Assembly (NCBI GenBank): GCA_041392855.1
Contig: JAWKLD010000001.1
Location: forward strand, 2,652,001-2,716,000
Source of the DNA: Flavipsychrobacter sp.
GTDB taxonomy: Bacteria; Bacteroidota; Bacteroidia; Chitinophagales; Chitinophagaceae
Direction of reading: 5' to 3'
DNA length: 64,000 nucleotides
A program made the position numbers and the translations under genes. This document shows, in pieces, positions 17,448 to 26,208 of the stretch (position 1 is the first letter of the stretch; every line of letters starts with the position of its first letter). Below the pieces are notes generated by a model, which saw nothing but the letters and a program-made list of their open reading frames with translations, was not told the DNA's origin and did no database searches.

Positions 17448-17639
17448 TTAATGTAATTCCCTGTTTTGGTGTCCGGGAGTATTATCCCTTTCCACATTTT
17501 TGTAACGGTCTCTCATAGGTTCATTTTGTGCTGCAGATAGGTCAGCTTTATCTGTTTCTCTAACGTTGCTACAGCTATTAAAACTAAGCCCCATACCCAC
17601 AATAAATGTTCCTAATAATAGTATTCTTATAGTTTTCAT
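17448..17639 (-). CDS. Small lipoprotein of unknown function
   Basis: 63 residues: a lipoprotein signal with lipobox FNSC at residues 20-23, then only 40 hydrophilic residues ending in NRELH. No domain is recognised. The codon use and the well-formed lipobox argue that it is real despite the size. Upstream of the 126-residue secreted protein on the same strand. Confidence 0.55.
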   Translation of the reverse strand: MKTIRILLLGTFIVGMGLSFNSCSNVRETDKADLSAAQNEPMRDRYKNVERDNTPGHQNRELH

Positions 17640-17812
17640 AATATGTAATCGTTAGTACATCAATAGTATAAGGGAAAGAGAGCGCTTTGGCAAATAGGTA
17701 TTGTTGATAGGTTATATATGCTATCTATGTTATAAGTGTTGTTTATACATTGCTTAGACAGTAATTATATCCTTATTTGCTGAATTGATTAGCGCAGACC
17801 TAATATATTAAG

Positions 17813-17820
17813 TACTTTTG
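17813..17820 (+). promoter_or_regulatory. TAnnTTTG promoter element upstream of the Nfu gene
   Basis: TACTTTTG at 17813-17820 matches the Bacteroidota -7 element exactly, 20 bp before the ATG at 17840. The upstream TTTG element is not clear, so the match is partial. Confidence 0.5.
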
Positions 17821-17839
17821 TAGCTAAATAAGAATACAT

Positions 17840-18430
17840 ATGTTGAAGACAGGAAACACAATAGTGAGCATATATACAGAAATGACGCCTAACCCGGAAA
17901 CAATGAAGTTTGTGGCGAACAAACTGCTATATCCTGGTAAAAGCTTAGATATACCTGATGAGGCTAGTGCAGCGCCGTCTCCATTAGCAAAAGAGCTTTT
18001 TGCTTTCCCGTTTATCCGTAGCGTGTTTATCGCAAGCAACTTTGTTACACTAACAAAAACTTCAGAAACACAATGGGAAGATGTAATACCATCAGTACGT
18101 GATTTTTTGAAAAACTACTTGGAAGAAGGTAAAGTGGTTATCAACGAAGACCAAATAGTTGAGAAAGAGTCGGCAAATACAATAAGTGCAGACGACAGTG
18201 ATATCGTAAAGCGTATAAAAGAACTATTGGAGAACTATGTGAAGCCAGCAGTAGAGATGGACGGCGGTGCTATAGGGTTTAAGGGCTATGATAGCGGAGT
18301 AGTTACTTTATCTATGCAAGGTTCTTGTTCTGGTTGCCCATCTTCAATGATCACATTGAAAGCGGGTATTGAGGGGATGATGAAGCGTATGATACCAGAA
18401 GTGAAAGAAGTAGTTGCTGAAGCGGAATAA
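17840..18430 (+). CDS. NifU-family (Nfu-type) Fe-S carrier protein
   Basis: 196 residues in two domains. Residues 10-95 are the Nfu N-terminal scaffold domain (YTEMTPNPETMKFV, FPFIRSVFIASNFVTLTK). Residues 120-196 are the NifU C-terminal domain with the cluster-binding CxxC at C163-C166 (GSCSGCPSS). Such proteins receive [4Fe-4S] clusters from the ISC machinery and pass them to client enzymes. The nearby isc operon, about 900 bp upstream, supports a shared pathway. It is probably a single-gene transcript with its own promoter element and terminator. Confidence 0.93.
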   Translation: MLKTGNTIVSIYTEMTPNPETMKFVANKLLYPGKSLDIPDEASAAPSPLAKELFAFPFIRSVFIASNFVTLTKTSETQWEDVIPSVRDFLKNYLEEGKVVINEDQIVEKESANTISADDSDIVKRIKELLENYVKPAVEMDGGAIGFKGYDSGVVTLSMQGSCSGCPSSMITLKAGIEGMMKRMIPEVKEVVAEAE

Positions 18431-18455
18431 AGTTTATCAATAACTTAAGTTTTTT

Positions 18456-18487
18456 AAAAGAGTGGCTTTAAAATGGCCACTCTTTTT
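18456..18487 (+). terminator. Intrinsic terminator after the Nfu gene
   Basis: AAAAGAGTGGC (18456-18466) pairs perfectly with GCCACTCTTTT (18476-18486), the 3' arm running into a T tract. It closes the Nfu transcript before mannose-1-phosphate guanylyltransferase. Confidence 0.88.
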
Positions 18488-18532
18488 ATTTAATAGGCTA
18501 TTTGTACTAATTTTAGCACATTCAGATAATCA

Positions 18533-19618
18533 ATGAGCAATAAGAATAATTACGTCGCGATAATGGCGGGCGGTATCGGTAGTCGTTTTTGGCCGATCAG
18601 TAGAACAGCCCATCCAAAACAATTTATTGATATACTAGGTACAGGAAAGTCGCTGATACAGTGGACTTACCAAAGGTTTAAAAATATATGTCCGCAGGAG
18701 AATATATATTTTATTACCAACGCCACCTATATTGATACTTTAAAGGAGCAAATACCTGAGGTAAGCGATGCTAATATCATTAGCGAACCTTCTAGGAAAA
18801 ACACAGCACCTTGTGCGGCATATTTTGCACATAAGATGATGTCGCTCAATCCTGATGCTAATATCATCTTATCTCCTGCCGACCACTTAATAATGGATGA
18901 GCGTGCTTTTGAACAAACTGCAGCAGATGCGTTGGAGTTTGTATCGAAGAATAAAGCATTGCTAACATTGGGTATAAAACCTACACGCCCTGATACGGGA
19001 TATGGTTATATACAATATGACGAGGAGGAATCGATAGATAAAGTATATAAGGTAAAAACATTTACAGAAAAGCCATCTTTAGAATTGGCAAGAACATTCT
19101 TGAAGAGTGGAGACTTCTTGTGGAACTCCGGCATATTTGTATGGAATGTAAAAACCATCATGGAAGCCTTAGAAAAGCTGATGCCTGAAATGAACGAGGT
19201 TTTTCTACAAGCTACTGATGCTTACAATACGCCGAGTGAATATGCGGTGTTGAGTGAATTATATTCTCAATGCACCAATATCTCTATAGACTATGGTATT
19301 ATGGAGAAAGCAAAGAATGTATATGTTATCCCATCTTATTTTGGTTGGTGCGATTTGGGTACTTGGGAGTCTGCTTATGAAAACTCTGAAAAAGACTATC
19401 TGGGTAATGCGGTACATGGTAACAATGTGATGATAGTAGATGCAACAGAGTGTATGATAAAAGCACCCAAGGATAAGCTGGTAGTAGTGCAGGGCTTGGA
19501 AAACTGTATAATAGTTGATACCGATGATGTACTGCTTATATGCGAGCGTAACAGAGAGCAACAAATAAAAGAATACGTAGCCGAGATAAAAAGAAATAAA
19601 GGAGACAAATATCTATGA
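18533..19618 (+). CDS. Mannose-1-phosphate guanylyltransferase
   Basis: 361 residues. The nucleotidyltransferase signature GGIGSRFWPISR near residues 13-24 is followed by PKQF and EPSRKNTAPCAA; KPTRPDTGYGYIQYDE and FTEKP (near 180) carry the other conserved residues, and NSGIFVWNV follows. The protein stops after the catalytic and short beta-helix part, so it is the monofunctional GDP-mannose pyrophosphorylase type, not the bifunctional ManC/AlgA with an isomerase domain. It makes GDP-mannose from mannose-1-phosphate and GTP for glycans. The next gene overlaps its end by 4 bp (ATGA). Confidence 0.93.
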   Translation: MSNKNNYVAIMAGGIGSRFWPISRTAHPKQFIDILGTGKSLIQWTYQRFKNICPQENIYFITNATYIDTLKEQIPEVSDANIISEPSRKNTAPCAAYFAHKMMSLNPDANIILSPADHLIMDERAFEQTAADALEFVSKNKALLTLGIKPTRPDTGYGYIQYDEEESIDKVYKVKTFTEKPSLELARTFLKSGDFLWNSGIFVWNVKTIMEALEKLMPEMNEVFLQATDAYNTPSEYAVLSELYSQCTNISIDYGIMEKAKNVYVIPSYFGWCDLGTWESAYENSEKDYLGNAVHGNNVMIVDATECMIKAPKDKLVVVQGLENCIIVDTDDVLLICERNREQQIKEYVAEIKRNKGDKYL

Positions 19619-20775
19619 TAAAACTGCAGCCAAAACATTCAGTTACGGGAACAAATATTTTCAGTGTAATGAGTGCTTTGGCGGCAAAGCATAATGCTAT
19701 CAATTTATCTCAGGGCTTCCCCGATTTTCCTATCGATGAGCAATTAGGTGCTTTGATGTACAAGGCGGTACAGTCGGGCTACAATCAATATGCACCTATG
19801 GCAGGTTTGCCCATGCTGCGCGAAGCAATAGCAGGTGACCTGAAAAAACGTTATCAGCTTACTGTTGATCCTGATACAGAAATTACTGTAACGCCCGGCG
19901 CTACTTATGGTATCTATACCGTCTTTGCTGCAATAATCGAAAAAGGGGATCAGGTCATAGTACTAGAGCCTGCTTATGATAGTTATATTCCTAATATAGA
20001 ATCTTGCGGTGGAGAAGTGATTACCGTTCCACTTACAGCACCAACATTCACTGTAGATTGGGACAGGGTAAAGGCTGCCATAACGGCTAAGACCAAAGCT
20101 ATAATCGTAAACACGCCACACAACCCTACAGGCGCCACATGGCAAAAGGAAGACTGGGATAAGCTGGCAGAAGTAGTAAGGGATACCGATATCATAATCC
20201 TGTCGGATGAAGTATATGAGCAATTAAGCTTTGACAATAAACCACACTATACTGTAATGCACCATGCAGAACTGAAAGCAAGAAGTTTTGCTATCTATTC
20301 TTTTGGTAAGGTATTTAATAATACGGGTTGGAAAATGGGCTATGTGGTTGCGCCCAAGGTGCTGACGAATGCTTTTAGAAGCCTGCATCAGTTCTTATGC
20401 TTTTCTGTAAACACTCCGTCCCAATATGCCATAGCGCAGTATTTGACACAGCCTGTTTTGCCAAACGTAACAGGCATTATGCAGTCTAAAAGAGACTATT
20501 TCCTCAATCTGCTCAAAGAGACACCTTTTACCGTACACGCACCATCGGGAGGAAGTTATTTTCAAACAGTATCGTATGAGCAAATAAGCGATAAGGGAGA
20601 TATGGAGTTTGCACAATGGCTAACAGAAAACTATGGTGTGGCTACCATACCCGTAAGTGCTTTTTATAAGAATAAACAAGACGATAAGATCATTCGTTTC
20701 TGCTTTGCTAAAAAGGAAGAGACACTACAAGCAGCAATAGAAAAGCTGAAACCATTGCTAGCTATTGCAAAATAA
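19615..20775 (+). CDS. Methionine aminotransferase (YbdL-like, class I/II PLP enzyme)
   Basis: 386 residues, fold-type I PLP aminotransferase. NLSQGFPDFPID is near residue 34, TPGATYGIYTVF near 92, NTPHNPTGATW near 163, and the PLP lysine is K232 in SFGKVFNNTGWKMGY; the family arginine is in FCFAKKEETL region near 364. The closest family I can name is the YbdL/Bacteroidota methionine aminotransferase group, which converts 2-keto-4-methylthiobutyrate to methionine; related enzymes act on aromatic substrates. It overlaps the guanylyltransferase by 4 bp although the pathways are unrelated. Its end overlaps the convergent TSUP gene by 14 bp. Confidence 0.88.
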   Translation: MIKLQPKHSVTGTNIFSVMSALAAKHNAINLSQGFPDFPIDEQLGALMYKAVQSGYNQYAPMAGLPMLREAIAGDLKKRYQLTVDPDTEITVTPGATYGIYTVFAAIIEKGDQVIVLEPAYDSYIPNIESCGGEVITVPLTAPTFTVDWDRVKAAITAKTKAIIVNTPHNPTGATWQKEDWDKLAEVVRDTDIIILSDEVYEQLSFDNKPHYTVMHHAELKARSFAIYSFGKVFNNTGWKMGYVVAPKVLTNAFRSLHQFLCFSVNTPSQYAIAQYLTQPVLPNVTGIMQSKRDYFLNLLKETPFTVHAPSGGSYFQTVSYEQISDKGDMEFAQWLTENYGVATIPVSAFYKNKQDDKIIRFCFAKKEETLQAAIEKLKPLLAIAK

Positions 20776-21523
20776 TATACTCGTACACTAGTTTGGCAAT
20801 AAGCGCCAATACCGTAATAATAAAGAAGACCCGCACAAATGCACTCCCCTTTTTTATAGCCAGGTGAGACCCTATGTAATTGCCTAACATATTGGCGAGT
20901 GCTAATGGTAAAGCTACCGACCATATTACTGCCCCCCTTATTATGAAAAAACTTAAGGCAGCAATGTTGGTCACTACATTAATGATCTTTGCATGGCCTG
21001 ATGCTTGTAAAAAGTTTTTCCCGAATAGTAGAATGAATGCAAAAACGAGGAAGCTTCCTGTGCCGGGACCGATAAGCCCATCGTACAAGCCTATAACACT
21101 ACCAATGGTAATAGTATAAAAGTAATGCTGTGTTTTGCTAAGCTTTTTAAGCTGTTCTGTCTTTCCCAATTCTTTCTTGAAAACAGTATAAAGTAGCATA
21201 CCGATAAGTACTACTATGAGTATGGGTACAAAGTTTTCTTTCTCGAAATAGCTTACCAGCAATGCTCCGCAAAAAGAGCTGATAAAAGCAGAGATGATTA
21301 TGGGGAGCAGAAACTTTAAACTGATGTTAGTTTTCTTCTTGTATTGCACGGCAGATACCGTTGTGCCTAAAAAGTTAGCTGTTTTATTGGTAGCCAATGT
21401 TTGTAATAAGCTCAACTCAGGCATGAGTAGAAACATAGCAGGTAGTTGAATCAAGCCACCGCCGCCAACTACCGCCTCAACAAAACCTGCCAGAAATGCA
21501 AATATGGATAATGCTATGAGCAT
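20762..21523 (-). CDS. TSUP family transporter (TauE/SafE)
   Basis: 253 residues with about eight membrane helices. The typical glycine-rich first helix GFVEAVVGGGGLIQLPAMFL is at residues 14-33 and the pseudo-repeat GLYDGLIGPGTGSFLVFAFILL is near 143. TSUP proteins export or import sulfite, sulfonates or related organic anions across the inner membrane; no substrate can be read here. The 3' end overlaps the convergent aminotransferase gene by 14 bp. 26 bp separate it from mqnC upstream, so the two may form one transcript, without an obvious functional link. Confidence 0.88.
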   Translation of the reverse strand: MLIALSIFAFLAGFVEAVVGGGGLIQLPAMFLLMPELSLLQTLATNKTANFLGTTVSAVQYKKKTNISLKFLLPIIISAFISSFCGALLVSYFEKENFVPILIVVLIGMLLYTVFKKELGKTEQLKKLSKTQHYFYTITIGSVIGLYDGLIGPGTGSFLVFAFILLFGKNFLQASGHAKIINVVTNIAALSFFIIRGAVIWSVALPLALANMLGNYIGSHLAIKKGSAFVRVFFIITVLALIAKLVYEYIILQ

Positions 21524-21549
21524 TACCCAAAATACATATTACCCGCTAA

Positions 21550-22674
21550 TTAGTAAGTAATAGTTTGCTCTTCAATATTTTCCGGCAACTGACGGAATTC
21601 GTATTGTTGATTTCTAAGCTGGGCTTGGAAGCCAGCTTCATTGATAGCATCTTGTATGCCTTTATAAGTAAACCTGTGAGGAGCACCCGCCGCACTAACA
21701 ACATTTTCTTCGATCATGATAGAACCAAAATCGTTAGCACCGGCGTGTAAGCACATTTGAGCAACATCCTTACCAACAGTTAACCAAGAAGCTTGTATGT
21801 TTTTGATGTTTGGTAGCATGATACGGCTCAAAGCTATCATTCTAATATATTCCTCTGCGGTAGTGAGGTTTTTAGTGCCTCTTATGCGTTTTAGCATGGT
21901 ATCTACATCTTGGAACGTCCAAGGTATAAAGGCAATGAAGCCTTTGGCATCTTCAGGTTTCTTCGCTTGTACCTCTCTTAGTTTTACAAGGTGCTCAAAA
22001 CGTTCTAAAACAGTTTCTACATGTCCGAACATCATGGTTGCACTGGTAGTAAGACCTACTTTATGTGCTTCGTGCATAATATCCAGCCACTCTTGAGCGC
22101 CGCATTTTCCCTTGGATATAAGTCTGCGTACCCTGTCGTTCAATATTTCTGCACCTGGCCCCGGCATACTATCCATGCCCGCTTCTTTAAGCGCGGTAAG
22201 AGCTGTAGTATAATTTACTCCTGACACTTTGCATATATGAGCTACTTCGGGCGGTCCTAAAGCATGTAGTTTAAGCGTAGGATATAACTTCTTTAGTTGT
22301 TTGAAAAGGTCGGTATAATAGTCCAATCCTAGCTCAGGGTGATGGCCTCCTTGTAGTAGCAACTGCTCGCCACCGTAGCGGAAGGTCTCTTCAATTTTTA
22401 CTTTATAGGTTTCTATGTCAGTAATGTAGGCCTCTTCGTGCCCGGGTATGCGGTAGAAATTGCAAAACTTACAATTGGCAATACAAACATTGGTAGTGTT
22501 CATATTACGGTCTATTATCCAAGTTACTTTGTTGTGCGGTACTTGCTTTTTTCTGAGCTCATTTGCCAGATACATCAACTCGGTCAACGGTGCGTTTTCA
22601 AATAAAAAAACACCTTCTTCAGCAGTTAAAAAGTCAAATTGTAACGCTCTCTCGTAAAGTTGGGATAATACCAT
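21550..22674 (-). CDS. mqnC: Cyclic dehypoxanthinyl futalosine synthase (radical SAM)
   Basis: 374 residues. The radical-SAM cysteines C64, C68 and C71 are in NVCIANCKFCNFYR. GGEQLLLQGGHHPELGLDYY, HALGPPEV, GPGAEILNDRVRRLISKGKC, FGHVET and FIPWTFQ are all typical of the MqnC/MqnE/CofH group; the TWIIDRN lead-in and the ending NEAGFQAQLRNQQYE fit the Bacteroidota MqnC branch better than MqnE. The enzyme catalyses the cyclisation step of the futalosine route to menaquinone in the cytoplasm. No other mqn gene is nearby. Confusion with MqnE is the main alternative. Confidence 0.87.
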   Translation of the reverse strand: MVLSQLYERALQFDFLTAEEGVFLFENAPLTELMYLANELRKKQVPHNKVTWIIDRNMNTTNVCIANCKFCNFYRIPGHEEAYITDIETYKVKIEETFRYGGEQLLLQGGHHPELGLDYYTDLFKQLKKLYPTLKLHALGPPEVAHICKVSGVNYTTALTALKEAGMDSMPGPGAEILNDRVRRLISKGKCGAQEWLDIMHEAHKVGLTTSATMMFGHVETVLERFEHLVKLREVQAKKPEDAKGFIAFIPWTFQDVDTMLKRIRGTKNLTTAEEYIRMIALSRIMLPNIKNIQASWLTVGKDVAQMCLHAGANDFGSIMIEENVVSAAGAPHRFTYKGIQDAINEAGFQAQLRNQQYEFRQLPENIEEQTITY

Positions 22675-22790
22675 CGTCTTATTATTCTAAAATGTTCTAC
22701 AAAATTAACGTAAAACAATCGCCTGGCATAGCTTTTTATAGCTATATCAATAAGTAGTATTGTAGCTTTTTTTATTTACTTTGCCGATGT

Positions 22791-23249
22791 ATGGAAATGA
22801 AGATTCTTACACTTTTTGGAGAGGAAGTGGTGCCGGAGAAAAAACCAGCTGCCAAGAAGCCTGCTGCAAAAAAGAAAGTAGTTGAAGAGGAGGTACCCCA
22901 GCAAGAGGCTAAAACAAATATTCTAGAAGGCTGGGCTGGGGATAAGCAATATTATACCATAGGAGAGGTGGCCAAACTGTTCAAAGTACGTACCTCCAAT
23001 ATTCGTTTTTGGACCAAAGAGTTTGCGCTGAAAGTGCGTACGACCAGAAAGGGCGACCGTTTATATACTCCCGACCAAGTGCGAGAGATACAAACCATCT
23101 ACTATTTAGTAAAAGAAAAGGGGTACACCATCAATGGTGCCAAGGGCAGGCTGAAATCGAAGAAAAAAATTGGTACAGAACACATTGAACTTAAAGAATC
23201 ATTGCAGCAACTAAGAAACAAGCTGGTTCAGATAAAGAAACGTTTATAG
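22791..23249 (+). CDS. MerR family transcriptional regulator
   Basis: 152 residues. An Ala/Lys/Pro-rich tail (KKPAAKKPAAKKK, residues 16-28) precedes a MerR-type winged helix: YYTIGEVAKLFKVRTSNIRFWTKEF at about 59-82 and RLYTPDQVREIQTIYYLVKEKGYTI at about 92-115. A short dimerising helix closes the protein; there is no ligand-binding domain, so it belongs to the compact MerR/SoxR-like group common in Bacteroidota. It starts a plus-strand group with a thioredoxin-like gene (3 bp gap), hutH and a glycosyltransferase. Targets unknown. Confidence 0.87.
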   Translation: MEMKILTLFGEEVVPEKKPAAKKPAAKKKVVEEEVPQQEAKTNILEGWAGDKQYYTIGEVAKLFKVRTSNIRFWTKEFALKVRTTRKGDRLYTPDQVREIQTIYYLVKEKGYTINGAKGRLKSKKKIGTEHIELKESLQQLRNKLVQIKKRL

Positions 23250-23252
23250 AAT

Positions 23253-23771
23253 ATGAAAAGATTATTAGTAGCACTAGCTGTAATGATAACTATGCAAGCG
23301 TCAGGTCAATATAATTTGGATGTTACCGTTGATAATGAGACGGGAGATATAGTGTATAGAGGTGAATGTACCTTTAAGGATCTAAGTAGCGAGCAGGCTT
23401 TCACTTGGTTGCGTACTGGAGTAGGCCATTATAATCCTGACAGAGCATCGGTAACCTATCTGGAGCGCCATCTGAAAGACTATAATATTGTGGTATTGAT
23501 GGGAACTTGGTGTGAGGACTCTCATAAGATGCTACCGCAGATATACAAGCTGTTACGCATTACACAATATCCTATGAGCCAGTACAAAATGTATGGACTG
23601 GACTTGAACAAGCAAGGATATCTTGACGAGCACGAAAAATATAAAGTAGAAAATGTACCTACAGTTATACTTTTCAATAAAGGTAAAGAAGTAGGAAGGG
23701 TTGTAGAAACAGCAAAAGTTAGTCTGGAAGCAGACTTGAAAGACATAATAAAGAAGCACAAAGAGGGTTGA
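23253..23771 (+). CDS. Secreted thioredoxin-fold protein with a CxxS motif
   Basis: 172 residues: signal peptide of about 18 residues, then a thioredoxin-like domain. The active-site position reads WCEDSH at residues 86-91, so the second cysteine of CxxC is serine; the cis-proline segment is VPTVILFNKGKEVGR near 141. Monothiol thioredoxin folds act in binding or isomerisation more often than as simple reductases. Likely periplasmic. It follows merR by 3 bp and precedes hutH by 41 bp. Confidence 0.82.
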   Translation: MKRLLVALAVMITMQASGQYNLDVTVDNETGDIVYRGECTFKDLSSEQAFTWLRTGVGHYNPDRASVTYLERHLKDYNIVVLMGTWCEDSHKMLPQIYKLLRITQYPMSQYKMYGLDLNKQGYLDEHEKYKVENVPTVILFNKGKEVGRVVETAKVSLEADLKDIIKKHKEG

Positions 23772-23812
23772 TCCTTCCCTTTTTAACAATAGCTATAAAA
23801 CATAATACTAAT

Positions 23813-25291
23813 ATGGAATTACCAGAACATATTTCCATTGATATACTTAGAACGTTAGACGTTGACCAGCTTGAGCTATCGAAGGAGGCAGCAAGCAGAA
23901 TAAATACAAATAGAGCATACCTAGACAATATATTGGCAAGTGGCAAAACCTTTTATGGTATCAATACAGGGTTTGGCTCATTGTGCAATGTGCGTATTGA
24001 GGATAATGAATTAGCTCAATTACAAGAAAACCTAGTACGCTCACATGCCGCAGGCATGGGAGATGAAGTGCCTGAGGATGTAGTAAGGTTGATGCTATTA
24101 TTGAAAGTACATGGCTTAAGTCAAGGTTATAGTGGTGTACGTACCGTATTAGTAGAGCGCCTTATTGAGTTTTATAATCTAAAAATTCATCCCGTTGTTT
24201 TCCAGCTGGGTTCTTTAGGTGCTTCAGGAGACTTAGCACCACTTGCACATTTATCGTTACCGATATTTGGTGCAGGAAAAGTAAGGTATAAGGGGGAAGT
24301 AAGACCAGCTATGGATGTGCTGCAAGAAAATGGTTTAGCACCTTTGCCACTTACTGCAAAAGAAGGGTTGGCGTTGTTGAACGGTACTCAGTTCATGAGT
24401 AGTTATGCAGTATGGTGTTTAGTGCAAGCCAAAAAACTATCAGCATGGGCAGACCTGATAGGTGCTGTGTCTGCAGATGCCTTCATGGCCAAGAGCGAAC
24501 CGTTTAACCATCCGATACATAGAGTAAGACCTCATAACGGGCAGATAAATACAGCAAAGGACCTATTGGCATTATTAGCCGATAGCGAAATTCAAGCACT
24601 ACCAAAAGAGCAGGTGCAAGACCCTTACTCTTTCAGGTGTATGCCACAAGTGCATGGAGCTACAAAAGATGTAATAGACAATGTAGCAGCAATAGTAGAT
24701 ACCGAGATCAATTCTGTAACGGATAATCCTATCGTGTTTCATGATGAAGATGCCATCTATAGCGGTGGTAACTTCCACGGGCAGCCATTGGCATTGAATT
24801 TGGACTTTTTGGCAATTGCCATGTCTGAGTTGGCTAATATTTCGGAACGAAGAATGTACCTACTAGTTAGTGGACAGAGAAACTTACCTCCATTCTTAGC
24901 ACCGAAGGCAGGTCTTAATAGCGGCTTTATGATAGCCCAGTATGCGGCGGCAGCTATTGTAAGCCAAAACAAACAATTGTGTACACCCGCATCGGCAGAT
25001 AGTATAATCAGTAGTAACGGACAGGAAGACCATGTGAGTATGGGTGCCAATGCTGCTACTAAAATGTATAAAGTAATACAGAATGTACAGCGTGTATTAG
25101 GGGTAGAATTGCTAACCGCTATGCAAGCCTTAGACATGCGTCGTCCTAAAAAATCATCACCTATCATTGAGAAGCTATATGCTGACTTTAGAAAAGAAGT
25201 AAGTTTTATGGCTGAGGATAGACTGCTACATGATGATATGATCAAGGCAGAAAGGTTCTTAGATACTGACCCTGAAAAATGGATCCGATAA
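23813..25291 (+). CDS. hutH: Histidine ammonia-lyase
   Basis: 492 residues from the ATG at 23813; the longer frame from 23768 overlaps the preceding gene and has a non-conserved N terminus. The MIO-forming Ala-Ser-Gly is at 137-139 in GSLGASGDLAPLAHL. YGINTGFGSL, the SHAAGMG loop, DPYSFRCMPQVHGA and NGQEDHVSMGANAA also match histidine ammonia-lyases, which convert histidine to urocanate; the SHA loop argues against tyrosine specificity. No urocanase, imidazolonepropionase or hutG is present nearby. The stop overlaps the next start as TAATG. Confidence 0.92.
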   Translation: MELPEHISIDILRTLDVDQLELSKEAASRINTNRAYLDNILASGKTFYGINTGFGSLCNVRIEDNELAQLQENLVRSHAAGMGDEVPEDVVRLMLLLKVHGLSQGYSGVRTVLVERLIEFYNLKIHPVVFQLGSLGASGDLAPLAHLSLPIFGAGKVRYKGEVRPAMDVLQENGLAPLPLTAKEGLALLNGTQFMSSYAVWCLVQAKKLSAWADLIGAVSADAFMAKSEPFNHPIHRVRPHNGQINTAKDLLALLADSEIQALPKEQVQDPYSFRCMPQVHGATKDVIDNVAAIVDTEINSVTDNPIVFHDEDAIYSGGNFHGQPLALNLDFLAIAMSELANISERRMYLLVSGQRNLPPFLAPKAGLNSGFMIAQYAAAAIVSQNKQLCTPASADSIISSNGQEDHVSMGANAATKMYKVIQNVQRVLGVELLTAMQALDMRRPKKSSPIIEKLYADFRKEVSFMAEDRLLHDDMIKAERFLDTDPEKWIR

Positions 25292-26208
25292 TGAGCTTCC
25301 CTCCTAAGTCTTACATCGTTTACCAGTGTTATGGTAGTAAGGAAATTTTTGATGAGTGCATCTTTTCCTTAATTACCTTCTCTAGTTTTCATAAAAAAGA
25401 AGACTTAGCCAACTTAGAGATATGGATATATACGGATCGTCCTGAACGTTTTGAAGCGTTAAAAGACTGTTGGTTGCCACTGCATTACAGAACGATAGAT
25501 AAATCATTATTAGCACAATGGCGCGGTGAAATAGATTTTGTTCACCGTGTGAAAATTGAAGTGCTAAGAGATTTTACAAAAGAGAGGGAAGGGAATGTTT
25601 TATACTTGGATACAGATGTCACATTCTTAAAATCGATAAGTACTGTGTTTGATGGTATAGCCCAAGGGAAAAGATACATGCATGTGATGGAAGGAGCTAT
25701 AGAGAGTGAGCGTAGTGTAGTAATAAAAAAGTTGAAGAAATACCTGACTAAGAAACCTGAAGTAAAAGTAGGAGACAAGAAAATAAAGGTATCGCTAGAT
25801 ACAGAGATGTGGAACGCTGGTGTTCTTGGTTTTAAAATAGGTACTGTGGTATTAGAAGAGGTATTGTCCTTCACTGATCATTTACATAAAAAATACCCTA
25901 AGCATATAGTAGAGCAATTTGCGTTCTCCTATTTCTTTCAGCAGCAGCAAGATGTAAAAACAACAGGCGCATACATTCTTCATTATTGGAACTTTAAAAG
26001 TTTACGATTGCTGTTAGCCTCTTTCTTAGCCCACTTCAATAACGCTACTTGGGATGAGCTGATACAGTATAGCCAACTGGTACAAATACCTGCAGAGATG
26101 CAAATACGTACCAACTACCTAGAGTATAGAAGCCATAAAGATCATTTGGTAAATAAGAAGTGGATGCCAGTAATCCCTGACTGGGAGCATTTACTGAAGC
26201 AGCTTTAA
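25291..26208 (+). CDS. Glycosyltransferase-like protein (nucleotide-diphospho-sugar transferase fold)
   Basis: 305 residues from the ATG at 25291, which overlaps the hutH stop by 1 bp. The segment VLYLDTDVTFLKSI near residues 105-118 is a DxD-type metal/nucleotide-sugar motif, and EMWNAGVLGF near 175 and VEQFAFSYFF near 207 are typical of GT-A glycosyltransferases of the GT8/nucleotide-diphospho-sugar transferase group. No membrane helix; acceptor unknown. It is translationally linked to hutH although no metabolic link is evident. The last 18 bp overlap the convergent patatin gene. Confidence 0.72.
   Translation: MSFPPKSYIVYQCYGSKEIFDECIFSLITFSSFHKKEDLANLEIWIYTDRPERFEALKDCWLPLHYRTIDKSLLAQWRGEIDFVHRVKIEVLRDFTKEREGNVLYLDTDVTFLKSISTVFDGIAQGKRYMHVMEGAIESERSVVIKKLKKYLTKKPEVKVGDKKIKVSLDTEMWNAGVLGFKIGTVVLEEVLSFTDHLHKKYPKHIVEQFAFSYFFQQQQDVKTTGAYILHYWNFKSLRLLLASFLAHFNNATWDELIQYSQLVQIPAEMQIRTNYLEYRSHKDHLVNKKWMPVIPDWEHLLKQL

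Noticed and set aside
22836..22875. Short direct repeat encoding KKPAAKKPAAKKK in the MerR protein
   Set aside because: It is a low-complexity Ala/Lys/Pro tail, common in DNA-binding proteins, rather than a mobile or CRISPR-like repeat.
24757..25245. A 162-codon minus-strand frame inside hutH
   Set aside because: It is antisense to conserved catalytic blocks of hutH; the open frame follows from hutH codon use.
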